NCBI GenBank assembly: GCA_041156125.1
Contig: JBEVTI010000010.1
Location: 1 to 64,000 of the forward strand
Reading direction: 5' to 3'
DNA length: 64,000 nucleotides
From: Paraktedonobacter carboxidivorans
GTDB lineage: Bacteria; Chloroflexota; Ktedonobacteria; Ktedonobacterales; Ktedonobacteraceae
In this document: in pieces, positions 18,068 through 27,492 of the stretch
How the letters are laid out: every line of letters begins with the position of its first letter
Position numbering within the stretch: the first letter of the stretch is position 1
Made by a program: the position numbers and the translations under genes
The notes under the pieces: model-generated
Told to the model about the DNA's origin: nothing
The model's database searches: none
The model's input: only the letters and a program-made list of their open reading frames with translations

Positions 18068-19051
18068 ATGACCTCCTACATGTAAACTCTGCGCCAGAAA
18101 GCCGATGGCAATAATGCCCAGGAAAATTGCGATAATGATCAGTGTGGCAAGGATGGCCGTGCGGCCTGTGCGATTGATTTTTGGTTCTGCTGGCTCGTAA
18201 CGCACCGGTTTGACTTCCGCCAGATGCAAGAGGTCGGCCCGCAACTCACTGGCAGAGGCGTAGCGTTTCTCACGGTCGCGGCGAATGCTATGCATGACAA
18301 CGGTGACAAGGCCCGGATTGAGATCAGGATTGTGAAGGAGTATCGAAGGGGGATCATGAGAAACATGCTGATTCATGACTGCAAAGACGTTTTCCCCGTC
18401 AAACGGCGTCTGACCACATAACATTTCATACAGCATCATGCCAATGGCGTATACATCAGAGCTGGCGTTACCACGCTCACCGCGCAGTTGCTCAGGCGAC
18501 ATATAGTCGGGCGTACCAACGGTCCCAGAGAGACCACGCCAGGTCACGCGCCGCGCACCCTCCAACAAAGCAATGCCAAAATCGATGATCTTCACATTAC
18601 CATTGGGTTGCAGCATAATGTTCTCTGGCTTGAGATCGCGATGGTAGACCCCATGCTCGTGGCAGTAGATGACCGCGTCGCAGATCTGGTCGGTAATACG
18701 CAAAGCCTCTCCCACTGGCAAAGCTTTGCTTGCGCGCTCCTCCAGCAGATGCCTCAGGGTCTTGCCCTCGATATACTCGACGACCAGGTACTCGTCACTG
18801 CGCTTCTCATTGGTATTGAGCATATGCTGAATATAGGGATGATTGAGGCGACTGCCAATCTCCGCTTCGCGTTTGTAACGCTCAAAAATAGCTATATCGC
18901 CCACCAGATCATCGTTGAGGAATTTCAAAACGATCTTGCTCTCGTTATGAAGGTCAGTAGCCAGGTAGACTCGACTCATCCCACCATGGCCAAGCATGCG
19001 AATGATTTGGTAATGATCGATCTGTGTACCAGGCGTATATACTGTGGTCAT
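18065..19051 (-). CDS. Membrane-anchored Ser/Thr protein kinase (Hanks type)
   Basis: A 328-residue eukaryotic-type kinase. The glycine loop GHGGMSRV is at 21-28, the ATP-anchoring Lys at 43, HRDLKPEN from 137 and DFG at 157-159, followed by GTVGTPDYMSPEQ, so all catalytic residues are present. A short Lys/Arg linker leads to one transmembrane helix close to the C-terminus (TAILATLIIIAIFLGIIAIGFLA) with only a few residues outside, so there is no sensor domain like PASTA. I prefer the ATG at 19051; a GTG at 19069 is an alternative. Its stop codon lies inside the palindrome shared with argG. Targets are unknown. Confidence 0.93.
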   Translation of the reverse strand: MTTVYTPGTQIDHYQIIRMLGHGGMSRVYLATDLHNESKIVLKFLNDDLVGDIAIFERYKREAEIGSRLNHPYIQHMLNTNEKRSDEYLVVEYIEGKTLRHLLEERASKALPVGEALRITDQICDAVIYCHEHGVYHRDLKPENIMLQPNGNVKIIDFGIALLEGARRVTWRGLSGTVGTPDYMSPEQLRGERGNASSDVYAIGMMLYEMLCGQTPFDGENVFAVMNQHVSHDPPSILLHNPDLNPGLVTVVMHSIRRDREKRYASASELRADLLHLAEVKPVRYEPAEPKINRTGRTAILATLIIIAIFLGIIAIGFLAQSLHVGGH

Positions 19052-19351
19052 GGAGAACGAAGCCCTCACTTAAAAAGTATCAAAAGGTATTATAGCCTCT
19101 TGTTTACGATCTATTGACCGTTCCACCTCTCCCGCACGTACAAAATAGCTAAGATATGAGGTGATTGTCTGCCAGAGTAATTATCTTCTCTGCAATCTGT
19201 ACCATAATCACCGCTTCCAAGTATAGCATAAGGAGTAAGGAGAAACCAGAACTTTCTTATCAGGAAATGCTCAAAAAAAAGACCTTTATGGTGTGATAAA
19301 GAGGCAGAACAGGCTCGGAGCATTTCTGTGAGTAACAACAATTCAGATAAA

Positions 19352-19380
19352 GTGATTGGCCGGCAAAACCGGCCAATCAC
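19352..19380 (-). terminator. Hairpin after the APC permease
   Basis: A perfect 12-bp stem GTGATTGGCCGG with its complement (19352-19363, 19369-19380) and a 5-nt loop, 50 bp past the permease stop. No T-run follows. Confidence 0.65.
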
Positions 19381-19430
19381 AACAGGTATCAAGAGAAACA
19401 GCAATGACGATGGATTGCTTGCTCCGGCGC

Positions 19431-20987
19431 TTAGTCGCCCGCAAATGCCGTGGCATCCGCCAGTTTCTCTTTGTGATCTTCACTATGGAAGATCGGGGTG
19501 CCTCTGGTTGCCTTACGAATGAAGAGGTAGCCGAAGCCTACCACCAGCCAGACCAGACAGAAACCAGCAGCCAAGAGCGTATCGCGCTCGACTGCCGCTC
19601 CTTGCGTGAATACGTCATAGTAAGCAACACCCAACAACATCGCGATGTTCAGAATCGCGCCCAGCACTGGAGCCACAATTGTTGAGAACCAGTGACGCCC
19701 CTCGACTCCGACAAAGGCCAGTACACAGATGATACAGGTCATACCATAGAGCAGGAAGGTGCCGACATTAGAGACCAGCGTGACCTGCGTCAGAGTATCG
19801 ATGTTAAGCACACCATACGCGCCGATGAGCGCGGAGAGGATTGTCAACACAATAACTGCTGTATGTGGTGTGCGAAACCTGCCATGCAGGAAGCCAAAGA
19901 TGACTGGCATCTCTTTGTCTTTGCCCATAGCATAGGTCACGCGCACACCTGTGTTTAAGCAGGAGAGCGAGGTGCCAACAAGGGCGACTACTACGGTACA
20001 GGCCAGGATTATCGCGAAGGCCGTGCCATTGCCGCCCAGCACAGCATTACCAAGCTGCTTGGCGATATCACCAATTGGCGCTCCAGAAGCGTAAGCTCCC
20101 GCAAAGCCGGTACCGCCAGCTGACCACGTAGTGCTGCTGTTAACCGCAAAGTTGGATGCAAAGTATTCAATAAAGTAGAAGATAACCGCCTGGATGACCA
20201 GAGAAAGCAGCACGCCGCGCGGAATGTCCCGGCCAGGGTTTTTGGTCTCAGCCGCCAGAGCCGTAGCAGACTCGAAACCAACGACCAGCAAAATGGCGAT
20301 GGTGGACTGGAAGATTAGGCCGCCCACGTCGTGCGGAATGATCACACTCAACGCATTCGGATGCAAATACTGGATGTTGGGATGCCCAAGACGATAGATA
20401 ACAGCTACAATCGAGAGGGTAAGCAGAGCAACGATCTGGATCACATTGATAATTATGTTCGCCAGAGTTGCGCCTTGTACCCCGATATACGCGATGCAGC
20501 CCACAAGACCAGCAAAGACTACGCAGACCAGTACTTCCTCCCAGGGTGCCCCAAAACTCGGAAAAAAGGTCTGAACGATGTACGTGATGACCAGGCCCAT
20601 GAAAGCGACCATCACACCCGGATATACCCAGTAATACAGGTGCGAGGCCCAACCAACAAGGAATTTGGCGAAACGCGCCCACTTAAAATGACGATGTTCC
20701 TCTTGCTGCAAAATCGCAGCTTCTGCGTAATAGTACGAGCTACCAGCTCCCCCTTCAGGATAGCGTCTGGAGAGGCTGGCATAGGCAACCGCGGTCAACA
20801 TCGCGATACCTGTGGCGATAAAGACCGAGAACCACATGTTCGCGGCTGAACCAGGCGCGGACTGCAGCTGATAGGTGGTCCAGAGAAAGGCTCCTGGAGC
20901 GATCAGAGCCATGGCGTTGATGGTAACGCCGGTTAGACCAAGGGTTGGTTGCATAGTGACTTCTTCGGACGGGCTTGTAGATGCCAT
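19431..20987 (-). CDS. APC-family amino acid permease
   Basis: A 518-residue integral membrane protein with about 12-14 hydrophobic helices. The N-terminal signature (GLTGVTINAMALIAPGAFLW) and the segment GGAGSSYYYAEAA with a following glycine-rich turn are typical of the amino acid-polyamine-organocation superfamily. These use an ion gradient to import amino acids or polyamines. The charged C-terminus (HSEDHKEKLADATAFAGD) is cytoplasmic. It is transcribed alone, away from the his operon, with a 760-bp divergent intergenic region between them. Substrate cannot be predicted from sequence. The start at 20987 is followed by a short polar N-terminus; AAGGGGATT lies upstream. Confidence 0.93.
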   Translation of the reverse strand: MASTSPSEEVTMQPTLGLTGVTINAMALIAPGAFLWTTYQLQSAPGSAANMWFSVFIATGIAMLTAVAYASLSRRYPEGGAGSSYYYAEAAILQQEEHRHFKWARFAKFLVGWASHLYYWVYPGVMVAFMGLVITYIVQTFFPSFGAPWEEVLVCVVFAGLVGCIAYIGVQGATLANIIINVIQIVALLTLSIVAVIYRLGHPNIQYLHPNALSVIIPHDVGGLIFQSTIAILLVVGFESATALAAETKNPGRDIPRGVLLSLVIQAVIFYFIEYFASNFAVNSSTTWSAGGTGFAGAYASGAPIGDIAKQLGNAVLGGNGTAFAIILACTVVVALVGTSLSCLNTGVRVTYAMGKDKEMPVIFGFLHGRFRTPHTAVIVLTILSALIGAYGVLNIDTLTQVTLVSNVGTFLLYGMTCIICVLAFVGVEGRHWFSTIVAPVLGAILNIAMLLGVAYYDVFTQGAAVERDTLLAAGFCLVWLVVGFGYLFIRKATRGTPIFHSEDHKEKLADATAFAGD

Positions 20988-21299
20988 GTAGTAATCCCCT
21001 TTCCATTGACTGGAACGAAATGAACTGTGCAGGTGGCATTACCGGCAGTTGGCTGTCATAGCCTGGGGAAAAGTAGTAGCGCGAGCGTTGCGCTATCTGG
21101 CAAGTCCTTTGTAAAAAAGTATAGGGAATCTGAACCGTTATTGGTATAGTGAATACATCAAAAAACTGGTTGCTATATTTGTGTAGGTTGCACAATAAAC
21201 CGGCTGAACCCGCTCCATAAGGGTAGTGAGCATCAACCAATTAATGCTACTCTATCAAGGAATCCTCAAGAGCTAGAGATCTCCGCTCAATAAAGTGCG

Positions 21300-21460
21300 T
21301 ATAATGCATACAGTTTGCTTAAGCCACCTGGGCAAAAGAGGACTATCATCGACGATAATTCCGCGGCTATGCGGTCGTTCATTGTTCCTGGTAAAAATTA
21401 TAGTCTTGAGTTCTTTACTCAGATAGAGTCAGTTTACTACAAACTCCTGACTCTTTTTTT
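21300..21460 (+). other. Possible small RNA or leader with intrinsic terminator
   Basis: A good -10 box TATAAT (21300-21305) is followed about 120 bp later by AGAGTCA (21425-21431) pairing with TGACTCT (21448-21454), with a tract of seven T (21454-21460). Between them are further small hairpins. This reads as a short terminated transcript, either a stand-alone RNA or an attenuated leader of the his operon. No convincing -35 box, T-box motif or His-rich leader peptide was found. Confidence 0.4.
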
Positions 21461-21638
21461 GGGCAATCTATCCAAATTGCCCCGCTTCTTTATATTATCT
21501 TGACTATAACGCTATTTTCATTGATATTTCATTGACAAAAATGCTATATATCTTGATAAAAATTTGACACATCCGTCAGGTTGTCTGCTTGTCTGACTGT
21601 ATCTTCCCTTTATAGCCCTGCACTCATCCTCCTGGTTC

Positions 21639-21667
21639 TTGACGATTCGCAAAGCCCCTGTTATGCT
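21639..21667 (+). promoter_or_regulatory. Promoter of the his operon
   Basis: TTGACG (21639-21644), 17-bp spacer, TATGCT (21662-21667). The predicted transcript start lies about 75 nt before hisZ. A weaker TTGACA/GATAAA pair sits at 21532-21560. Confidence 0.55.
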
Positions 21668-21750
21668 AGGCGCGGACGATTGTGAACCCATCACAACGGT
21701 GTGTGTGTAATGCAATGTCGCATGGATAAAGAGGGCACAAGCTTAATTAT

Positions 21751-23238
21751 ATGAAAAAGCGCATTGAGCGCCTGCGCGGGATGCGTGACCTGCTACCGGA
21801 ATTATACCAGCAACAACGCCAGATCATTGAGCGCCTGCAAGGCTTCTTATCTCAGGCCGGCTATGCCCCGGTCGATGTCCCCATTTTAGAACGTAGCGAC
21901 CTCTTCCTTTCGAGCTTCCGCCAGGAACTCTGGCAAAACCTCTATACCTTCCGCCTGCATAATCGCGACCATTGTCTGCGCCCCGAATATACAGCCTCGA
22001 TCTGCCGCCTCTACCTCGATCAGTACCAGAAGCAGCCACTGCCCCTGCGCTTGCAGTACGCAGGACCGGTCTTTCGCTATGAGACTCCTGGACGAAGCCG
22101 CTATCGCCAGCATACCCAGCTAGGCATTGAACTGTTCGGTGGTCAACCGATCTTCGCGGACGCGGAAATTCTGCAACTGGCCTGCGACGCCCTTGGAACC
22201 ATAGGCATTAGCGAGTATCGCCTGGAATTAGGCCATATCGGCGTAGCAAGTAGCTTTATCCAGCGCCTGCGCCTGGATGAGCAGGCAACCCACCTTCTGC
22301 TTGGTTTGATGGAACAGGTCAGTCGTTCGGAGGAGGGCGAACAGAAGGCGCGTACACGCCTGGAAGCTTTTTATCCCGAGGCCCTGGATACGCAGGATCA
22401 GCCTGGCAGCGAGCCGACAAATAACGATGCGCGCCTCCTGAGTTCGCTTTTAAGCGGGATAAGCGTAGCTTTTGCTAACGATGGGGAACGCCAGGAAATG
22501 ATCGAGCGCTTTACCTGGAAAATCGGGCGCAATGAGCAACGCCGTCAGATTCTCTACGCGCTGGACTTTTTGCGCGAGTTACACGCGGTCGCTGGCTCCC
22601 CTCCTGAGGTCTTTGAGCGTCTGCGCGCCCTGCTGGAGCGCTATGAATTGACACCACAACCGTTGCTGGAGTTAGAGCAACTTGTTGCTATTATTGAGCA
22701 AAGCGGCGTACCACGCACATGTATCAGCTTAAACCTGGCTCTGGGTCGCGGCGTAAGTTACTATACGGGCCTGGTCTTCGAAATCCATGGGCGCGATGAG
22801 GCCAATAGCTTTGAGGCACAGATCTGTGGTGGCGGACGCTACGACCAGCTGCTACAGAAGATCGGTGGCCCGCAGGATATTCGCGCTTGCGGCTTCGCCT
22901 TTGGCGTAGATCGTCTGCAAGACCTGCTCATTCCCAGGGTGGAAAAAGAGTCCAGGCGCATCCTGGTCATTCCGGTCAGCCAGCAAGATCTACCCTACGC
23001 GCTCCAGATTGCCCGCGAAGTTCGCGTCGCGCGCGGTGAAGCTGAGTTAGATGTGAGCGGCCATGGCGTAAGCGCGGGCTTGCGCCTGGCAGCCAAACAG
23101 AGCATTCCCCTGGCGGCCATCGTAGGCGAGAACGAACGTCACATGAACACGATCATGCTACATAATCTGGTCAGCGGCGTCGAAAGACAAGTGCCACGCG
23201 CTCGCTTTATGCAAAATTTCGCCGAGAAGGAGTGGTAA
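21751..23238 (+). CDS. hisZ: ATP phosphoribosyltransferase regulatory subunit (HisRS-like)
   Basis: A 495-residue paralogue of histidyl-tRNA synthetase that works with HisG in the first step of histidine synthesis. The class II core is visible: an N-terminal RGMRDLLP, the motif 2 region FRYETPGRSRYRQHTQLG and motif 3-like CGGGRYDQLL with preceding YYTGLVFEIHG. A C-terminal domain (RILVIPVSQQDL to the end) looks like the HisRS anticodon-binding domain, which many short HisZ proteins lack, so an active HisRS cannot be ruled out by length alone. Its place as first gene of a his operon directly before hisG argues for HisZ. The stop overlaps the ribosome site of hisG. Confidence 0.88.
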   Translation: MKKRIERLRGMRDLLPELYQQQRQIIERLQGFLSQAGYAPVDVPILERSDLFLSSFRQELWQNLYTFRLHNRDHCLRPEYTASICRLYLDQYQKQPLPLRLQYAGPVFRYETPGRSRYRQHTQLGIELFGGQPIFADAEILQLACDALGTIGISEYRLELGHIGVASSFIQRLRLDEQATHLLLGLMEQVSRSEEGEQKARTRLEAFYPEALDTQDQPGSEPTNNDARLLSSLLSGISVAFANDGERQEMIERFTWKIGRNEQRRQILYALDFLRELHAVAGSPPEVFERLRALLERYELTPQPLLELEQLVAIIEQSGVPRTCISLNLALGRGVSYYTGLVFEIHGRDEANSFEAQICGGGRYDQLLQKIGGPQDIRACGFAFGVDRLQDLLIPRVEKESRRILVIPVSQQDLPYALQIAREVRVARGEAELDVSGHGVSAGLRLAAKQSIPLAAIVGENERHMNTIMLHNLVSGVERQVPRARFMQNFAEKEW

Positions 23239-23240
23239 TT

Positions 23241-24326
23241 ATGCCGGAACCAGAAATTCGCCTGGCCCTGCCCAGCAAGGGAGCGCTAGAGAGCGCTACT
23301 TCGGCCTTTCTGGCAGAATGCGGGATGAAAGTGAGTCGTAAAAATCCCCGCCAGTATCTCGCGCGCATCAGCAGTATGCCCGATCTTGGCGTGGTCTTCC
23401 AGCGCGTAGCGGATATACCCTCCCTTGTCCAGGACGGCGATGCTGTTTTCGGCATTACCGGCTATGATCTGCTGGCTGAGCATCGCGGCTATGGACAGGA
23501 TGAACAAGAGGAGCAAGACGATCGCAGCGATCTAATCGTGTTGCTACGCGACCTGGAATATGGCCGTTGTCGCCTGGTAGTTGAGGTGCCAGAAAGTTGG
23601 ATAGATGTGAGCAATATGGCCGATCTCTGGCATCTCGCCGGGTACTATCAAACGCATAAACAGCGCGGCTTGCGTATTGCGACGAAGTATCCCGTCATGA
23701 CGGCGCGCTTCTTGCGCCAGCATGGGATTACGTATTTCAAGTTAATCGAGACTCATGGTGCCCTGGAGGCAGCTCCGTTGACTGATACCGCTGATCTAAT
23801 CGTGGACCTGACTGAGACGGGCACGACTCTGCGGGAGAATCGCCTGAAACTGCTTAGAGATGGCGTAATCCTCTACTCACAGTCCTGCTTGATCGCCAAC
23901 GCGCGCCTGTTGCGCGAAAATCCACTGGCCCTTCGTCAGGCTGAGATTATGCTTGAACTGATTGATGCCCGCACAGAGGCACGCACACGCTCACTACTGA
24001 CGGCTTCGCTGACTGGCGAGAGCCTGGAGGCTGTGCAGCAAGAGGTGCAACAACTCAATCATCGTTTGCACAGTCTGCAAACAGATGTTGAATTGCGCAT
24101 TGCTAGCTTTGGCGCGGCCAGTTCAGGACCGCTGGAGCAACGCTGGTACACCCTCTCTGGCGTGGTAGGTATGCAAGGCGAAGAGGCCGCGCGCCTGTTG
24201 GAGATTGTCGCAGTACTGCGCGGCGCTGGAGCAACCGAGATCGCGATTACTCCGCTAACCTATCGTTTTAAAGAAGAGTCATTCAGTGTACGCGCTTTAC
24301 GCGAACGATTGCAGAGACTGAGTTGA
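23241..24326 (+). CDS. hisG: ATP phosphoribosyltransferase
   Basis: This enzyme condenses ATP with phosphoribosyl pyrophosphate, the committed step to histidine. The catalytic part resembles HisG (IRLALPSKGAL at the N-terminus, DLIVDLTETGTTLRENRLK as the PRPP loop). At 361 residues it is longer than the short HisG forms that need HisZ. A coiled segment (about 270-288) leads into a domain ending GATEIAITPLTYRF, which looks like the C-terminal regulatory domain of long HisG proteins. Having both that domain and HisZ is unusual. AAGGAG precedes the ATG at 23241 by eight bases; the hisZ stop is two bases upstream. The stop overlaps the next start as TTGA. Confidence 0.92.
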   Translation: MPEPEIRLALPSKGALESATSAFLAECGMKVSRKNPRQYLARISSMPDLGVVFQRVADIPSLVQDGDAVFGITGYDLLAEHRGYGQDEQEEQDDRSDLIVLLRDLEYGRCRLVVEVPESWIDVSNMADLWHLAGYYQTHKQRGLRIATKYPVMTARFLRQHGITYFKLIETHGALEAAPLTDTADLIVDLTETGTTLRENRLKLLRDGVILYSQSCLIANARLLRENPLALRQAEIMLELIDARTEARTRSLLTASLTGESLEAVQQEVQQLNHRLHSLQTDVELRIASFGAASSGPLEQRWYTLSGVVGMQGEEAARLLEIVAVLRGAGATEIAITPLTYRFKEESFSVRALRERLQRLS

Positions 24327-26887
24327 AAAACCTGATAATTTTTGATCTGGATGGTGTGATTACCAGCGAAGAGGCTTACTGGGATTGCGCCGGGCTAATC
24401 CTACATGAGCTGCTCTACAGCCCGCGCTACTGGCATGTTAGCACCTATGACATCTACAGGCCAGCCGCCAATGCTCGGGAGTCGCGCGAATTCAGCCGCG
24501 CTACGCTACCGGAATGGCTGATTCTGAGCTTTAAAGCACGAGCACTAAACTCGAATTGGGATACTGGTTACGCAGCTATCTGCCTGGATTTGCTTGATCT
24601 ACTAAGCCATTTACCGGAACGCGCTAACCTGCTGCCGCTCCAGCCCTATGACGAAGACTGGACAACGCGCCTGCGCGAGCAGATCGCGACTACCGACCTG
24701 ACGCGGACCTGGGGGGCCGCGCGCCTGCATGAGTCCTGGCGCGCAGAGCATCCCTTTGATCTGCCCGTTTTCCATGGCGCGACCGGCCTGGAACTCTTTG
24801 AGCGCCTGGATGCCCATGCCAGCGCGGTACTTGATCTGCCTGTAGAGGATGTCTTTGGACGCAACCAGCCTTTCTGGCGTTTCTGCCAGCAGCTTTTCCA
24901 GGAATGGCTGCTTGGCGACGCTCTCTATACGCAAACCTACGGCCAGCCGCCTGCTCAGCCTGGCAAGCCAGGCTGCCTCTTCTTCGAGGAGTCGCTACTC
25001 CCTGTAGAGCAGATTCGCGCTACGCTGGAAGCTTTGCGGACACGTGGCTATACCCTTGGTATCGCCAGCGGGCGCGTGTTGCAGGAGGCTGAGAAGCCAT
25101 TGGAGCATGATGGCCTGCTGGGCTACTTCTCCAGGCAACACATGGGTACGTATGATATGGTGACGCGCGGCGAAGAAATTGTACGCGTACACTTGCAAGA
25201 TCCTCAAACGGAGCGCGGAAGCGAAAAAATTCCGCGTAAAGCCAATTATCTCGCGCTGGGCAAGCCACATCCCTTCCACTTCCAGGCTGCCGCCGATTGG
25301 GAAACCGCCCTGCGTAACGCGCTAAACCAGTCCTTTACACCACTGCCCACACCCTTTATTGCTGTCGGCGATTCGACCAGCGATATCCTCAGTGGACGCG
25401 GCGCTGGCGCGCTGACTGTGGCTGTGCTAACTGGTGCGCGTACCCCTGAGGCACGCGAACTCTTCCTGAAAAGCCTGCCTGATTTTATCATTGAGGATAT
25501 GACTGGCTTGCCTGCTCTCCTGGATGAAATCGAGCAATTGATCACTATTCAGAAGCTGCAATTCGAGCGGCGCGAGGTAGCTGAGAAGCTTCTGCGCCTC
25601 TGGTTTGCCCGCCAGATGGACCTTGCAACCGAAAATGTACGCCTGACCCCCAAAGCGGTCTCGCTTAATTCTTTTAATGGCTTCTATACCAGCGCGGGTC
25701 AGGAGTTTTTCTTTAAAACGCATGTGGAAGCTCATGGCGTGCTCAATGAGTATTACCACGCCGATCTGCTGGACCAGACTGGCTATAATGTCGTACAGCC
25801 CCTGCGACTCTTGCGCGAAAAAGATCGCCAGATGGTGATCTATCCTGTCATCACTGAGCCGGTTATGTTCGACCTGATGCGCGACCAGGAAACAGGTCAG
25901 GATCTACCAGCAGGCATTACCGCCCAAACGCTGCTGGAGGCTGAACGCGCGGAATGTAGGCATCTCCTGGAGATCTATAAACGCACACTCCAGCCAGCAC
26001 AGGATACCAGTCTCGCTCCGATTCACCAGCTCTTCTGGCATCGCCTGACCAGGCGCCTCTACGAATTTTACGCGGATAGAACCTTTCCGTTGCCCGGCAA
26101 TCATGGAAACCTGGAGACAACGCCACAGCCAGGGAGTGCTGTTACGTTCAACCAGATCATGCACGCGCGCTGGACTATCAATGGCGTTGAGCAATTCCAA
26201 TCTCTAGGCGAGCTGGTCTCACTGGGACAGCGCATACTTGATCCTAAACGGGCGGCAGCTACCGTGGTAGGCCATGGAGATGCCCATTTTGGCAATGTCT
26301 TCCTGGCGCCGCAAGCTCCGCGCAATGGTACACACAATGCAGACAATATTGCCACCTTGACCAACGATGCAGCGTGGGGAGACGTAGATGGCGTGTCATC
26401 CGCAGAAATCGCTGACATAGCCCGATTAAACAGTAAAACAGTATATGAGTACTTGTACTTTGATCCTGCCTTCGCGGGTCAGCACTCACCGCTGCTGGAT
26501 ATTGTGAAGCCGTTTTTTCATAATATTTTCGCGACATGGATGTATTTTCCATACGAGATAGCGCAAGATTTCCATATCTCAGTACACATTGAGAGTGGAC
26601 AAATCATTGTTAAGCATGATTATCAAGTGACGCCGCTACGCCAGGATATGCTACGCGTCAAGCAAGAAGAATTGCTGTTACCCCTGGTCGCCTGGCTGGC
26701 GGAGCGTGGGGCCTTGCCAGAGGACTGGCGGGATATCCTGAGGCTGGCCTTGATGTGCTGCCCTCTCCTCACCGTTGATCTATGCGATACGACAAAAAGG
26801 CCCCCTGAGATCGGCTGGCTGGGACTCTCCCAGGCACTCCAGTTGGGCAATAGCGGCCTGTTTGCCTGGAAGGAGGATGAGCAATGA
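24323..26887 (+). CDS. HAD phosphatase / aminoglycoside-phosphotransferase-like kinase fusion
   Basis: An 854-residue two-domain protein inside the his operon. Residues 1 to about 405 are a HAD hydrolase: nucleophile motif DLDGV (D8, D10), ASGR as motif II, the conserved Lys in ALGKPHP, and VGDSTSD (about 347-353) as motif IV, with a large cap insertion. From about 420 on it resembles APH/choline-kinase folds: a Lys in FFKTHVE, the catalytic loop GHGDAHFGN (about 650-658) and WGDVDGV (about 688) in the metal-binding position. A TTG start overlaps the hisG stop, and its own stop overlaps hisH. No hisB or hisN phosphatase is seen in this operon, so the HAD half may supply histidinol-phosphate phosphatase. 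The kinase half has no obvious role there. Confidence 0.85.
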   Translation: MKNLIIFDLDGVITSEEAYWDCAGLILHELLYSPRYWHVSTYDIYRPAANARESREFSRATLPEWLILSFKARALNSNWDTGYAAICLDLLDLLSHLPERANLLPLQPYDEDWTTRLREQIATTDLTRTWGAARLHESWRAEHPFDLPVFHGATGLELFERLDAHASAVLDLPVEDVFGRNQPFWRFCQQLFQEWLLGDALYTQTYGQPPAQPGKPGCLFFEESLLPVEQIRATLEALRTRGYTLGIASGRVLQEAEKPLEHDGLLGYFSRQHMGTYDMVTRGEEIVRVHLQDPQTERGSEKIPRKANYLALGKPHPFHFQAAADWETALRNALNQSFTPLPTPFIAVGDSTSDILSGRGAGALTVAVLTGARTPEARELFLKSLPDFIIEDMTGLPALLDEIEQLITIQKLQFERREVAEKLLRLWFARQMDLATENVRLTPKAVSLNSFNGFYTSAGQEFFFKTHVEAHGVLNEYYHADLLDQTGYNVVQPLRLLREKDRQMVIYPVITEPVMFDLMRDQETGQDLPAGITAQTLLEAERAECRHLLEIYKRTLQPAQDTSLAPIHQLFWHRLTRRLYEFYADRTFPLPGNHGNLETTPQPGSAVTFNQIMHARWTINGVEQFQSLGELVSLGQRILDPKRAAATVVGHGDAHFGNVFLAPQAPRNGTHNADNIATLTNDAAWGDVDGVSSAEIADIARLNSKTVYEYLYFDPAFAGQHSPLLDIVKPFFHNIFATWMYFPYEIAQDFHISVHIESGQIIVKHDYQVTPLRQDMLRVKQEELLLPLVAWLAERGALPEDWRDILRLALMCCPLLTVDLCDTTKRPPEIGWLGLSQALQLGNSGLFAWKEDEQ

Positions 26888-27492
26888 TCGCAATTGTTGA
26901 CTATGGCGCTGGCAATATGCACAGTATCGCGCACGCTTTGGAGCATGTGGGCGCGCGTGTGCGCGTGACGGATGATCCAGCACAGGTGGTCGCAGCGGAA
27001 GCGGTGGTCTTGCCTGGCGTGGGTCAGGCACGCTCAGCGATGGCACAAATGAGCGCTAAAAGGCTGGACGAGGCTATTCGCGAGGCGACTGCATTGGGTA
27101 AGCCCTTCCTGGGCATCTGTCTGGGTATGCAGTTGCTGGCCGATCATCACGCTGAAGGCGAAGTCGATGGTCTGAAGCTTTTTCGCGGAACTGTACGCCG
27201 CATTCCAGAGGGGCTAAAGATCCCGGAAATTGGCTGGAACCAGGTACGGCCTTGCGTAGAAGGTCTGCCGATTTTCGAGAATATCCCGTCTGATAGCTAC
27301 TTTTACTTCCTACATTCGTATTATGTAGAGCCGCAAGAGCAGGCAGGCGTGGCGGCAACGACCGATTATGGCTCTGCCTATTGCAGCGTGATCGCGACCG
27401 AGCGCGTCTGGGGCACTCAGTTTCACCCGGAGAAAAGCGGCGAAATTGGTCTACAGATGCTACGAAATTTTCTTAAGTGGGTAGATCAATGA
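26884..27492 (+). CDS. hisH: Imidazole glycerol phosphate synthase, glutaminase subunit
   Basis: This 202-residue class I glutamine amidotransferase supplies ammonia to HisF. The opening IAIVDYGAGN is typical, the nucleophile Cys79 lies in LGICLGMQ, and the His/Glu of the triad are in TQFHPEKS near the C-terminus. The oxyanion-region PEIGWNQV is conserved. The start overlaps the preceding stop as ATGA and the stop overlaps the hisA start the same way, so translation is probably coupled along hisG-fusion-hisH-hisA. The length is normal and nothing is missing. Confidence 0.97.
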   Translation: MIAIVDYGAGNMHSIAHALEHVGARVRVTDDPAQVVAAEAVVLPGVGQARSAMAQMSAKRLDEAIREATALGKPFLGICLGMQLLADHHAEGEVDGLKLFRGTVRRIPEGLKIPEIGWNQVRPCVEGLPIFENIPSDSYFYFLHSYYVEPQEQAGVAATTDYGSAYCSVIATERVWGTQFHPEKSGEIGLQMLRNFLKWVDQ

